A stretch of 64,000 bases of DNA, taken from NCBI GenBank assembly GCA_965220615.1, contig CBDCQL010000002.1:1550001-1614000 (forward strand), read 5' to 3'. This DNA comes from JAGWBD01 sp965220615. GTDB lineage: Bacteria; Chloroflexota; Anaerolineae; Aggregatilineales; Phototrophicaceae. The translations under genes were made by a program, and so were the position numbers. Shown here piece after piece: positions 16,472 to 24,540 of this stretch. The notes under the pieces were generated by a model. That model was not told the DNA's origin. It saw nothing but the letters and a program-made list of their open reading frames with translations, and made no database searches. The stretch's first letter is position 1; each line of letters opens with the position of its first letter.

Positions 16472-17721
16472 GCCGCCGCTTTCCGCAAGGCCTGGCGAAT
16501 GGCCTGCGGGTCCGGCGGCACGCGCAGTGCGGCGCCGACGCTGCGGCGCGCCGACGCCACGTCCTTGAGCCCGTTGCCGGTCACCAGCAGCGCCACCGAA
16601 CTGTCGCGCGAGAGCTGCCCCCCGGCGATCGCGCTTTCCAGCCCGGCCAGGGCCGCCGCCGCCGCCGGCTCGGCAAAGACGCCGCTGGCCTGCGCCAGGC
16701 GCGGAATCGCGGCCAGGATGGCCTCGTCCGGCACGCTGACCCAGGCGCCACCGGTCTGTTGCACCGCGCGCAGGGCCTTGGCCCGGTCCCGCGGCAGCCC
16801 TGCCGAAATGCTGTCGGCGATGGTGGACGCGGGTTGCGCCGTCATGGCCGCCGCGCCGATGCCCTCGCGGGCCGCCTGCACCAGAGCCGAACTGCCCTCC
16901 GCCTGGACGCCGATGAGGCGCGGTTCGCGCTCGATCCAGCCCAGCAGGCGCAACTCGCGGAATCCCTTGTGCAACCCGCCGATGATGCTGCCGTCACCGA
17001 CGCTGACCACCACGGCCTCCGGTACCTGCCAGCCCAGCTGCGCCGCGATTTCGAAGGCCGCCGTCTTCTTGCCCTCGCTCGTGTAGGGATTGATCCCCGT
17101 ATTGCGACAGTACCAGCCCTCTTCCTGCGACAGGCGGAAACATAGCTCAAAGGCCTGGTCATAGCTGGCGTCCAGCAGCAGCACCCGCGCGCCGTAAACC
17201 AGCAACTGGGCGACTTTGGCCTCCGGCGCGCCGGCCGGCACGAAGATGATGGCTTCAAGAAAGGGAAGCGTGGCGCAGACGCCCGCCAGCGCCGCCGCCG
17301 CGTTGCCGGTGCTGGCCGTACTGACGACCCTGCGGCCGCCGCGCAGGGCGCGCGCCGCCACCATGGCGCTGGCACGGTCCTTCAGCGAGGCGGTGGGGTT
17401 GCGTCCCTCGTCCTTGAGCCACAGCACGCGCAGCCCCAGCTCCTGCGCCAGGCGCGGCGCCGGCAGGAGCGGCGTATCCCCCACCGGCAGGGGTGGCACG
17501 CAGTCCTCCGCAGCCAGCGGCAGCAGGGCGCGCCAGCGCCACATGCCCTCCGCCCGGGGGGCGGCCAACCTGTCGCGGTCCACTTGCGCCCGCAACCGGG
17601 GGTAATCGTAAAGAACGTCCAGCGTGCCGACCTCACCGCAGTCGGGGCACACGTATTCCAGGGCATCCGGCGCATGGCCGCCGCCACAGAGCACGCAGCG
17701 CAATTCGCAGACCGCGCTCAT
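16468..17721 (-). CDS. Threonine-synthase-like PLP enzyme with zinc-ribbon N-terminus
   Basis: This fold-II PLP enzyme has 417 residues. Residues 1-45 hold two CxxC pairs (CVLCGG, CPDCGE), a small zinc ribbon seen in many archaeal-type threonine synthases. The PLP lysine lies in NPTASLKDRAS, and STASTGNAAAALAG and VSVGDGSIIGGLHKG are the cofactor loops. The family converts O-phosphohomoserine to threonine, but paralogues act on other 2-amino or 2,3-diamino acids. Its place in a carbamoyltransferase/YgeY run makes a lyase such as diaminopropionate ammonia-lyase an alternative to threonine synthase. It overlaps the carbamate kinase and glycosyltransferase genes by 4 bases each. Confidence 0.82.
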   Translation of the reverse strand: MSAVCELRCVLCGGGHAPDALEYVCPDCGEVGTLDVLYDYPRLRAQVDRDRLAAPRAEGMWRWRALLPLAAEDCVPPLPVGDTPLLPAPRLAQELGLRVLWLKDEGRNPTASLKDRASAMVAARALRGGRRVVSTASTGNAAAALAGVCATLPFLEAIIFVPAGAPEAKVAQLLVYGARVLLLDASYDQAFELCFRLSQEEGWYCRNTGINPYTSEGKKTAAFEIAAQLGWQVPEAVVVSVGDGSIIGGLHKGFRELRLLGWIEREPRLIGVQAEGSSALVQAAREGIGAAAMTAQPASTIADSISAGLPRDRAKALRAVQQTGGAWVSVPDEAILAAIPRLAQASGVFAEPAAAAALAGLESAIAGGQLSRDSSVALLVTGNGLKDVASARRSVGAALRVPPDPQAIRQALRKAAA

Positions 17722-18677
17722 GCGCGCAGCGGCGCCGGCAGGATACGCGTGCCGGCCTCCCCGCGCAGGGCCCGCGCCAGGTTGGGCGGGTTGGTGATGA
17801 TGGCTTCAGGTCCGCCATTGCGAATGAAGTCCAGGCAGGCCTCGATCTTGGGCAACATGCTTCCGGGCGCAAAATGCCCTTCATCGCGGTAACGCTCGGC
17901 TTCGTCCACGGTGAGCAGGTCCAGGTCCCGCTGCCCGGGACGATTGAAATTGAGCGCCACCTTCTCCACGCCCGTCGAAATGATGAAGAGATCGGCCCGC
18001 AGCTCGCGCGCCAGCAGGCTGCCGCCCCGGTCCTTGTCAATCACCGCACGCACGCCTCGCAGGTCGCCCTGGGAATCGCGCATGACCGGCACCCCACCGC
18101 CGCCGGCGGCGATGACGATGTAATCGTTGATCACCAGCATGCGAATGGCGTTGGTCTCCTGCAGCACCAGCGGTAGCGGGGAGGGCACGACGCGTCGCCA
18201 GCCCCGACCGGCGTCCTCGCGCACCGCCCAGCCCTCGGCCTCGCGTTGACGGGCTTCCGCCTCGCTCATGAAGCCGCCCACGGGCTTTTCCGGATTTGCG
18301 AAGGCCTTGTCGGCGGCATCGACCGTGGTCTGCGTCACCACGGTGACGATGGTGCGGTTGATGCCGTGGCGCCGCAGCGCGCTGTCCAGCGCCTGCTGCA
18401 GCATGTAACCGATGCTGGCCTGGGTGTGCGCCACCAGCAGATCCAGCGGCACCTCATAGAGGCCATGTCGTTGCGCGATTTCAAAGCGTTGCATGTTGGT
18501 GCCGACCTGTGGGCCGTTGCCATGGGTCAGGGTGACACTCCAGCCGGCGGCGATCATGGCGGCGATGTTGCGGCAGGTCTCGTGAACGGCATCCCACTGA
18601 CTGTCTATACCGGGCCGGCGCGGGTCGCTGATGAGCGAGTTGCCACCGACGGCGACCACGGCCAGCTTGCCTACCAT
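17718..18677 (-). CDS. arcC: Carbamate kinase
   Basis: This kinase makes ATP from carbamoyl phosphate and ADP. The protein has 319 residues, normal for the family. Motifs are VVAVGGNSLI at the start, LTHGNGPQVGTNM, the PVGGFMSEAEA flap, VVPSPLPLVL, VIAAGGGGVPVMRD and AVIDKDRGGSLLARELRADLFIISTGVEKV. In this operon its substrate most likely comes from the YgeW carbamoyltransferase encoded 39 bases upstream, which would give the pathway substrate-level phosphorylation. Its start overlaps nothing upstream and its stop overlaps the threonine-synthase-like gene by 4 bases. Confidence 0.93.
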   Translation of the reverse strand: MVGKLAVVAVGGNSLISDPRRPGIDSQWDAVHETCRNIAAMIAAGWSVTLTHGNGPQVGTNMQRFEIAQRHGLYEVPLDLLVAHTQASIGYMLQQALDSALRRHGINRTIVTVVTQTTVDAADKAFANPEKPVGGFMSEAEARQREAEGWAVREDAGRGWRRVVPSPLPLVLQETNAIRMLVINDYIVIAAGGGGVPVMRDSQGDLRGVRAVIDKDRGGSLLARELRADLFIISTGVEKVALNFNRPGQRDLDLLTVDEAERYRDEGHFAPGSMLPKIEACLDFIRNGGPEAIITNPPNLARALRGEAGTRILPAPLRA

Positions 18678-18716
18678 GAGGCCCCTCCTTTTGCCGGGGT
18701 TGACACTCGCCTGTCG

Positions 18717-19697
18717 CTAACGCATGGTCAACGCCATGGTCGCCTTCTGCACGTGCAAACGGTTTTCGGCCTCGTCGTAGACGATGCTCTGCGGCCCGTC
18801 GATCACGCCATCAGTGACCTCGATGTTGCGGTCCGCCGGCAGACAGTGCATGTAGACGGCGTGGTCCTGCGCCAGCGCCATGCGCCGATCGTCCGTGATC
18901 CAGTCCGTATATTGCCGCCCGATGCGCGCCGATTCCTCATCGTCATCGGTCGTCAGCAGGGCGCCCCAGCTCTTCGGATACAGGATGTCTGCGTCGCGGA
19001 AACCGGCATCGAAGTCGTCGACCAGTTCCAGCGATCCGCCATGCTGCCGCACGTTGTCCTGCGCCTGTTGCAGGATGTCGGGCATCAGTTTGTACTCCGG
19101 CGGATGCGTCAGGCGCAGGTTCATGCCGAAGCGCGACATCAGCAGGATCAGGCTCTGGGGCACCGAAATCGGCTTCTGGTAACTGGCGGCGTAGGCCCAG
19201 CTGACGTTCATGGTGCGGCCGCGCAGGTCGCGGCCGAAACGCTCCATGATGGTCATCAGGTCGGCCAGAATCTGGAAGGGATGGTAGACGTCGCACTGCA
19301 TGTTCAGCACCGGCGCGCGGCTTGCCTCCGCCACCTCGCGAATGTAACGATTGCCAAAGTCCCAGTCGCACTGGCGGATGGCGATGCCGTCGGTATAGCG
19401 CCCGACGATTTCGCCGATTTCCTTCGCGGTGTCGCCATGACTGATTTGCGTGGTATGGCTCTCGATGAACTGCGCGTGTCCACCCAGCTGGGCCATGCCG
19501 GCCTCGAAGCTGATGCGCGTGCGCGTGCTGGAAAAGAAGAACAGCATGCCCAGCACCCTGTCGCGCAACAGGGCGTGGGGCTCGCCGGTCGCGCGTCGTC
19601 GCTTCAGGTCCCAGGCGACGTCCAGCAGGGTGTCGATCTCGTACCGCGTCCACTCCTGGGTGGTGATCATGTCGCGACCGCGCAAGTCCGTCTGCAT
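18717..19697 (-). CDS. ygeW: Knotted carbamoyltransferase YgeW
   Basis: This is a member of the aspartate/ornithine carbamoyltransferase superfamily. The carbamoyl-phosphate loop SSTRTRISFE and the C-terminal MHCLPADRN are intact. HPFQILADLMT replaces the HPTQ form of ornithine enzymes, and the second-substrate loop differs too, as is typical for YgeW, whose natural acceptor is unknown. With carbamate kinase next door, the likely direction is phosphorolysis of an N-carbamoyl compound from purine breakdown. I chose ATG 19697 (MQTDLRGRDM) because GGGGGAGG lies 5-6 bases before it; a TTG 15 bases earlier is in frame but has no such site. Confidence 0.9.
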   Translation of the reverse strand: MQTDLRGRDMITTQEWTRYEIDTLLDVAWDLKRRRATGEPHALLRDRVLGMLFFFSSTRTRISFEAGMAQLGGHAQFIESHTTQISHGDTAKEIGEIVGRYTDGIAIRQCDWDFGNRYIREVAEASRAPVLNMQCDVYHPFQILADLMTIMERFGRDLRGRTMNVSWAYAASYQKPISVPQSLILLMSRFGMNLRLTHPPEYKLMPDILQQAQDNVRQHGGSLELVDDFDAGFRDADILYPKSWGALLTTDDDEESARIGRQYTDWITDDRRMALAQDHAVYMHCLPADRNIEVTDGVIDGPQSIVYDEAENRLHVQKATMALTMR

Positions 19698-19759
19698 CAC
19701 TGCCTCCCCCAAACCCGCTCAATCAGGGCGAAAATTGTAACCGTTTACGGGCACGCCGG

Positions 19760-20968
19760 TCAGGCCTCCGTCCGACCCAGCAGGGCGGGCAGCAGGGCGT
19801 ACCACTCGGTGGACCGCACCACGTCCTCCAGGGACACCTGGTCCAGCACCGTATGCGCATGTTCTTCCTCGCCCGGGCCGAAACCGATCGAGGGGATACC
19901 CGCCTTGCCGGCCCAGAACACGCCGTTGGTGGAGAAGTTCCACTTTCCTGGCGTTTCCATCGGGCCCCACAACGCCTCGCCCGCGCGCAGGCCGGCCTGC
20001 ACCAAGGGATGCTCTTCTGCCAGCGCCCACGCCGGGTAAATCTTGTCCAGCGGGTACACGTAGCCGGTGTAGCTGGGCACCTCGTAGCGCAAAATCGAGA
20101 CTTCCATGTCGTCCCGCTCGCCCACAATCGCCTGGAGGCGCCGCAGTTCCTCATGGGGGTCCTCGCCGAAGGTCAGACGCCGGTCGACGAAGCAGGTGGC
20201 GTGGTTGGGCACGGCATTAATGCTGGGCGTGTCCACGTGGACATCGGTGATCGTGATGCGACCGTCGCCGAGAAAGGGATCGTCGCGGAATTCCGGCTCC
20301 AGACGTCGGATGCGTTCCATCACCGGCAGCAACTTGTAGATCGGGTTGTCGCCCAGATGGTTGGAAGCGGCGTGGGAACTGCGGCCGCGGGCGTCCACCT
20401 GCATTTCCACGCGCCCCTTCTGGCCGCGGTAGACCTGCATGTCAGTCGGTTCGCCGATGACGACCAGGTCCGGCTGCAGGCCCTCCACGTTGTACAGGGC
20501 ATCCGGCGCGCTGCCGTCATTCCACTCTTCCATGTTGCCGAAGTAATACCCCGTGAAGCCCTCCAGCAGGCCCAGCTCACGCGCCAGCGCCAGGCCGTAA
20601 ATCATGCCCGGCGTGCTGCCCTTCTCGTCGCAGGCGCCGCGGGCGAAGAGGACGCCGTCGCGCACCACCCCTTCGAAGGGGTCCCAGTCCCATTCCTCCG
20701 CGTTGCCGACGCCGACGGTGTCGAGGTGACTGTCGTAGAGCAGTTTGCGCGGGCCGTCGCCAATGCGCCCGACGACGTTGCCCATGCGGTCCCACCACAC
20801 CTCGTCAAATCCGAGGCGCTGCATCTCTGCTTCGGCGCGCTCGCCAACGTCGCGGATCTGGCTGTCCATGCTGGGGATCGCGCAGAGTTCGCGCAGGAAG
20901 CGAATGATCGTGTCCCGTTCCAGCGCCACGTGGGCGCGCAGGCGTTCGATGGTCCCCGAATCCGTCAT
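19760..20968 (-). CDS. ygeY: YgeY-family M20 hydrolase
   Basis: This is a zinc-dependent hydrolase of the M20 peptidase/deacylase family, 402 residues. Metal-binding stretches are LLYDSHLDTVGVG, GACDEKGSTPGM, and EPTDMQVYRGQKGRVEM, followed by the dimerisation domain (GRSSHAASNHLGDNPIYK), ending near GFGPGEEEHAHTVLDQV. YgeY is annotated as linked to selenium metabolism by gene context only, and later work placed it in purine/uric acid degradation clusters. It probably cleaves an N-acyl or N-carbamoyl bond. The start ATG follows AAGGAGAG. It is 62 bases upstream of ygeW and 58 bases after folD. Confidence 0.9.
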   Translation of the reverse strand: MTDSGTIERLRAHVALERDTIIRFLRELCAIPSMDSQIRDVGERAEAEMQRLGFDEVWWDRMGNVVGRIGDGPRKLLYDSHLDTVGVGNAEEWDWDPFEGVVRDGVLFARGACDEKGSTPGMIYGLALARELGLLEGFTGYYFGNMEEWNDGSAPDALYNVEGLQPDLVVIGEPTDMQVYRGQKGRVEMQVDARGRSSHAASNHLGDNPIYKLLPVMERIRRLEPEFRDDPFLGDGRITITDVHVDTPSINAVPNHATCFVDRRLTFGEDPHEELRRLQAIVGERDDMEVSILRYEVPSYTGYVYPLDKIYPAWALAEEHPLVQAGLRAGEALWGPMETPGKWNFSTNGVFWAGKAGIPSIGFGPGEEEHAHTVLDQVSLEDVVRSTEWYALLPALLGRTEA

Positions 20969-21026
20969 CAGGCCCTCTCCTTGTCGACCGGCCTGCCGGG
21001 CCGGCGCCGGCTTCCCTAATCCGACG

Positions 21027-21914
21027 TCACACCCGCTGGTTGCGGCTGCGTTGCGCGGCCAGCAGGGTATGACGCAGCAGCATCGTGATCGTCATGGGCC
21101 CCACGCCGCCGGGCACCTTGCTGATGGCGCCCGCCACCCGCCTGGCGCGCTCGAAGTCCACGTCCCCGGCCCAGCGCCAGCCGCGTTCGCTGGTGGGGTC
21201 CTCAACACGATTGGTGCCGACGTCGATGATCGCCACGCCCGGCTTCAACCACTCCGCCTGCACGAACAGGGGCCGCCCGAGGGCCGCGATGAGCACGTCC
21301 GCCTGGCTCACGAGCGCGGGCAGGTCGCGCGTGTGACTGTGGCACAGGGTCACGGTCGCGTCGGCCTTTTGCAGCATCATGGCCAACGGCAGGCCGACGA
21401 TGTTGCTGCGGCCCAGCACCACGGCGTGCGCGCCTGCCAGTTCCACGCCGGCGTCTTCCAGCATGACCATCACGCCGGAAGGCGTCGCCGGCGCGAAGGC
21501 CGGCTCGCGCCCCTTCATGGCCAGCTGGCCGATGTGCAGGGGATGGAAGCCGTCCACGTCCTTCGCGAGGCTGACCTGCGCCAGGGCCTCCTGCTCGTCG
21601 ATCTGCGACGGCAGCGGCAACTGCACCAGGATGCCATGGATGGCCGGATCGGCGTTGAAGTCGCGCAGGGCCTGCTCCACCGCCCGCTGGTCGCTGTCGG
21701 CGTCCAGCTCCAGGGTTTGGGATTCAATACCCACCTTCTCGCAGGCGCGGCGCTTCATGCGCACGTATTGCGCCGAGGCCGGGTCGTCCCCGGCCAACAG
21801 GGCCGCCAGCCGTGGCACCAGGCCCTTTTCCTGGCGCAAACGGGCCACTTCCCGCGCAATGTCCGTCTGAAGACGCTGCGCCAGCGCCCGGCCGTCGAGT
21901 ATCCTTGCTCCCAT
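21027..21914 (-). CDS. folD: Methylenetetrahydrofolate dehydrogenase/cyclohydrolase
   Basis: FolD interconverts 5,10-methylene-, methenyl- and 10-formyl-tetrahydrofolate. The protein has 295 residues with the expected motifs: GDDPASAQYVRMKRRACEKVG (catalytic lysine region), ILVQLPLPSQID, the KDVDGFHPLHIGQL segment, the cofactor loop VVLGRSNIVGLPLAMML, and PGGVGPMTITMLL. The start at ATG 21914 gives the usual MGARILDGRALA and has a GGAG upstream; the GTG at 21935 is less likely. It is the first gene of the 14.5-kb minus-strand run. In a purine-degrading setting it could take up formyl or formimino carbon, although it is also a housekeeping enzyme. Confidence 0.95.
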   Translation of the reverse strand: MGARILDGRALAQRLQTDIAREVARLRQEKGLVPRLAALLAGDDPASAQYVRMKRRACEKVGIESQTLELDADSDQRAVEQALRDFNADPAIHGILVQLPLPSQIDEQEALAQVSLAKDVDGFHPLHIGQLAMKGREPAFAPATPSGVMVMLEDAGVELAGAHAVVLGRSNIVGLPLAMMLQKADATVTLCHSHTRDLPALVSQADVLIAALGRPLFVQAEWLKPGVAIIDVGTNRVEDPTSERGWRWAGDVDFERARRVAGAISKVPGGVGPMTITMLLRHTLLAAQRSRNQRV

Positions 21915-22044
21915 CCCTGCTCCGTCATCCTGCACGCCGCGTACAGTCTACACCCTGGCCGGGGGAACTCACAGGGCAAGCTGTTCCGGGGCCCGCTTTC
22001 TGTTACACTGGGGGCATGCCATGGCAGCCTGAAAGGGAGAGGGC

Positions 22045-23016
22045 TTGAGCGACGGTCGCGGCATCTTCTTCATGGTGGTAGGACCACCGGGCGCAGGCAA
22101 AAACACCCTGATGAACGATGCACTCCGGCGATTGGGCTGGCTGAAACACCTGGCGACCTGTACCACGCGTTCGCCGCGCCCCGGCGAACCGGAGGCCGGC
22201 GAGTACCATTTCGTTTCGATGCCGCGCTTCCGGCAGATGATCGCGGACGACGAGTTGCTGGAATGGCAGGAAGTCCATCCCGGCCGCTATTACGGGGTCC
22301 CGCGCCTGGCCGTTGAACGCGGTCTGGCGGCGGGCGAGAACCTCATCGCCGATCTGGACGTGCTGGGCGCTACCTGTTTGCAGATGCTGTACCCCGAAAA
22401 CACCTTTCTGATTTTCGTTGAACCACCCTCGCCACAGGAGCTGACCCGGAGAATGCAAAGGCGGGGCGACCGGGAAGCGGACATTCTGTCACGCATTCGT
22501 CGCGTTCACATGGAAATGCAATACGCCGCTCTCGCGGATGAGGTCATCGTCAACGACGATCTGGAAAGGTCCTGCGACAGGCTGCGCGATATTCTGGAGG
22601 AGCGCCGGCAACGTCACCGGCTGCACCAGGAAAGCGTCAGGCAACGGCGCTTCTTCGCCCGGCTGCTGGTCATGGACGGCGAACGGGCGCTGTTGCGGAC
22701 GGAAGGAGCGCCCCTGCCATGGCGACGCCTGCGGGCGCAGGGAGCGCCGCACCAGGCCGCCCTGTGTTGTCTGGCGGATCTGCCATGGGCAGCCCGGGGT
22801 TGCCTGCACAATCCCCTGGGTCACGCCGGCTCCTTTCTGCCGCCGACCCTGGTTGAGGCGCGCGGTCAGGAGTTGCACTTCACCTGGGTCTTCCAACTTG
22901 AAGACGCTCCCGGGGCCGCTCCTGCGGGTTGGCGCTGGACCTCGTTGCAGGACCCTGAATTGCCCGCCGGTCTGGCGCAACAGCTCAACGTCAACGAAGC
23001 CCTGTTGTCGACCTGA
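22045..23016 (+). CDS. Guanylate kinase with an extra C-terminal domain
   Basis: Residues 1-190 are guanylate kinase: P-loop GPPGAGKNT, TTRSPRPGEPEAGEYHFVS (GMP-binding), WQEVHPGRYYGVP, and a lid with RRGDREADILSRI. It phosphorylates GMP to GDP. Residues about 198-323 are an added domain (ARLLVMDGERALLRTEGAPLPW and LHFTWVFQLED) whose start looks like a Nudix fold, but I see no Nudix box (REx2EE), so any activity is doubtful. Total length is 323 against about 200 for the normal enzyme. The start is TTG 22045 after AAAGGGAGAG. The ygfZ-like gene follows after 2 bases. The divergent gene is folD. Confidence 0.85.
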   Translation: MSDGRGIFFMVVGPPGAGKNTLMNDALRRLGWLKHLATCTTRSPRPGEPEAGEYHFVSMPRFRQMIADDELLEWQEVHPGRYYGVPRLAVERGLAAGENLIADLDVLGATCLQMLYPENTFLIFVEPPSPQELTRRMQRRGDREADILSRIRRVHMEMQYAALADEVIVNDDLERSCDRLRDILEERRQRHRLHQESVRQRRFFARLLVMDGERALLRTEGAPLPWRRLRAQGAPHQAALCCLADLPWAARGCLHNPLGHAGSFLPPTLVEARGQELHFTWVFQLEDAPGAAPAGWRWTSLQDPELPAGLAQQLNVNEALLST

Positions 23017-23018
23017 CC

Positions 23019-24050
23019 ATGGACCTGCGCGCCTTGCAGCAGTCCCAGGGCGCCCGTTTTGCGCCGGACGGCATTCCGTTGCACTTCGACCATCCGCAGA
23101 AGGCCTGGCAAGCCGCCGGGCATTCCGCCGTCCTGCTGGACCGCTCGCACGAAGCGCGGTTGCGCCTCTCCGGCGCCAGCGCGGCCGACCTTCTGCAACG
23201 CCTGTCGACCAATGACGTGCTGGCCCCCGGCCTCAACCAGGGCTGCCCGACCATTTTCACCAGCTGGCACGGTCGGGTACTGGAGCGGGTTGAAGTCTGG
23301 CGCGAGCCGGAGCGGCTCCTGCTGCTCGGCGGGCCCGGGCGGACGGCGCCGCTGCGGGACTATCTGCAACGCAACATCTTCTTCAACGATGACGTGCAGA
23401 TCCACGATCTCGCGCCCGACACAACCCTGTTCGACCTGATCGGGCCCAAGGCCCCCGCCCTGCTTAATCTTCCGCAGGCAACCCCGGACTCTTGCGGCCT
23501 CTGTCGCACGGAACTGGCCGGCCATGCGCTGCAGGTTGCGAGGCGCAAGGGGCCGGACGTGCCGCGCCTGTCCCTGCTCGCGCCGGCGGCGGCCTCCGCG
23601 GAACTGTGGCAGGCGCTGTGCTGCGCCGGCGCCCTGCCCGCAGGGTCGCTGCTCTTCAACGCCCTGCGCGTGCGTGCCGGGCTGCCGGCGGCGGGCAGTG
23701 AACTCACGGCGGACTACATCCCACTGGAACTGGGGCTGTGGGACGAGGTGAGCTTCAGCAAGGGCTGTTACACGGGCCAGGAGATCATCGCCCGCATGGA
23801 AAGCCGCGGCCAATTGGCGAAGATGCTGGTGCGCCTGCGTCTGGCGGCGTCCGTGGAGGCACCGGCGGAGTTGCTGCACGAGGGGCGGGTCGCCGGCCGC
23901 CTGACCAGCAGCGTCATCGCGCCGGATGGGGAACGCCATGCGCTGGGCGTGCTGCGTCGCGCCCAGGCCCTGCCTGGCACGCCGCTGCAGACCGGCGCAG
24001 GTGTCCGGCTGGAGGTCCTTGCGCCCGCGGGCGTTCAGCCAGGCGCCTGA
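23019..24050 (+). CDS. ygfZ: YgfZ/GcvT-like folate-binding protein
   Basis: This is a folate-binding protein of the GcvT fold (343 residues) of the YgfZ/Caf17 group, which helps assemble or repair some Fe-S enzymes in a tetrahydrofolate-dependent way. The signature KGCYTGQEIIARM, with its conserved cysteine, is present. DRSHEARLRLSGASAADLLQRLSTNDV is the N-terminal GcvT-type stretch, and the C-terminal beta domain carries GRVAGRLTSS. It starts 2 bases after the guanylate-kinase fusion and shares its transcript. Its 3' end overlaps the convergent ftsB-like gene by 16 bases. Confidence 0.92.
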   Translation: MDLRALQQSQGARFAPDGIPLHFDHPQKAWQAAGHSAVLLDRSHEARLRLSGASAADLLQRLSTNDVLAPGLNQGCPTIFTSWHGRVLERVEVWREPERLLLLGGPGRTAPLRDYLQRNIFFNDDVQIHDLAPDTTLFDLIGPKAPALLNLPQATPDSCGLCRTELAGHALQVARRKGPDVPRLSLLAPAAASAELWQALCCAGALPAGSLLFNALRVRAGLPAAGSELTADYIPLELGLWDEVSFSKGCYTGQEIIARMESRGQLAKMLVRLRLAASVEAPAELLHEGRVAGRLTSSVIAPDGERHALGVLRRAQALPGTPLQTGAGVRLEVLAPAGVQPGA

Positions 24051-24496
24051 CCGTCGAGGTCCGGCGGAGGCTGATCGAAAAACAGCGCCCACCACAGCTG
24101 CCAGTTGGGGGTTCGACGAGGCAGGGTCTGGACCTCGGCGCGTACCGCAGCGCTGCTGCCGCTGGCGCTGACGGGCGGAATGTACAGGGTGTTTTCCGTC
24201 GGCACCGGAATGACGAGGCGCTCACCCGGACGCACCATTTTCCCCTCGTCCCTGGCCCAGCGCTGCACGTAGAAATCGCTGCGGGCCCGGTCCCTTTCCG
24301 CGATGAGATTCACCTGGTCCGCCCGCAGGATGTCGATGTCAGCCAGCACCTGACGCCGGGCTTCCTGCAGCGGTCTGCCGGCGCTGATGCGCGTACTGAA
24401 GTTAATCGCCAGGGTCAGCGCCACAGTCAGAATGACGGCAAACACGACCTGTGTGCCAGTGATGCGGCTTACCCGACTGCCTGGACGCCCGTTCAT
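24035..24496 (-). CDS. FtsB/DivIC-like septum formation initiator protein
   Basis: This is a 153-residue bitopic membrane protein: a short basic cytoplasmic N-terminus, one helix at about 16-34 (VVFAVILTVALTLAI), then a coiled coil (REARRQVLADIDILRADQVNLIAERDRAR region). A short YVQRWARDEGKMVRPGERLVIPVP follows, which is the characteristic FtsB/DivIC ending. It then has a low-complexity extension of about 50 residues. The family works in the FtsQLB divisome complex. A TATACT -10 element ends 8 bases before the ATG, so the transcript may lack a leader. The stop overlaps the ygfZ gene by 16 bases. Confidence 0.85.
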   Translation of the reverse strand: MNGRPGSRVSRITGTQVVFAVILTVALTLAINFSTRISAGRPLQEARRQVLADIDILRADQVNLIAERDRARSDFYVQRWARDEGKMVRPGERLVIPVPTENTLYIPPVSASGSSAAVRAEVQTLPRRTPNWQLWWALFFDQPPPDLDGQAPG

Positions 24497-24503
24497 GAAT
24501 CAA

Positions 24504-24509
24504 AGTATA
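24504..24509 (-). promoter_or_regulatory. -10 element in front of the ftsB-like gene
   Basis: On the minus strand TATACT reads from 24509 to 24504, and the ATG is at 24496. A start of transcription 6-8 bases after the -10 falls on or next to the ATG. I found no good -35 match at 16-18 bases, so this is a weak call. Confidence 0.3.
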
Positions 24510-24540
24510 ACCAGAGCCATACGACAGCAGGAATAGCCCC

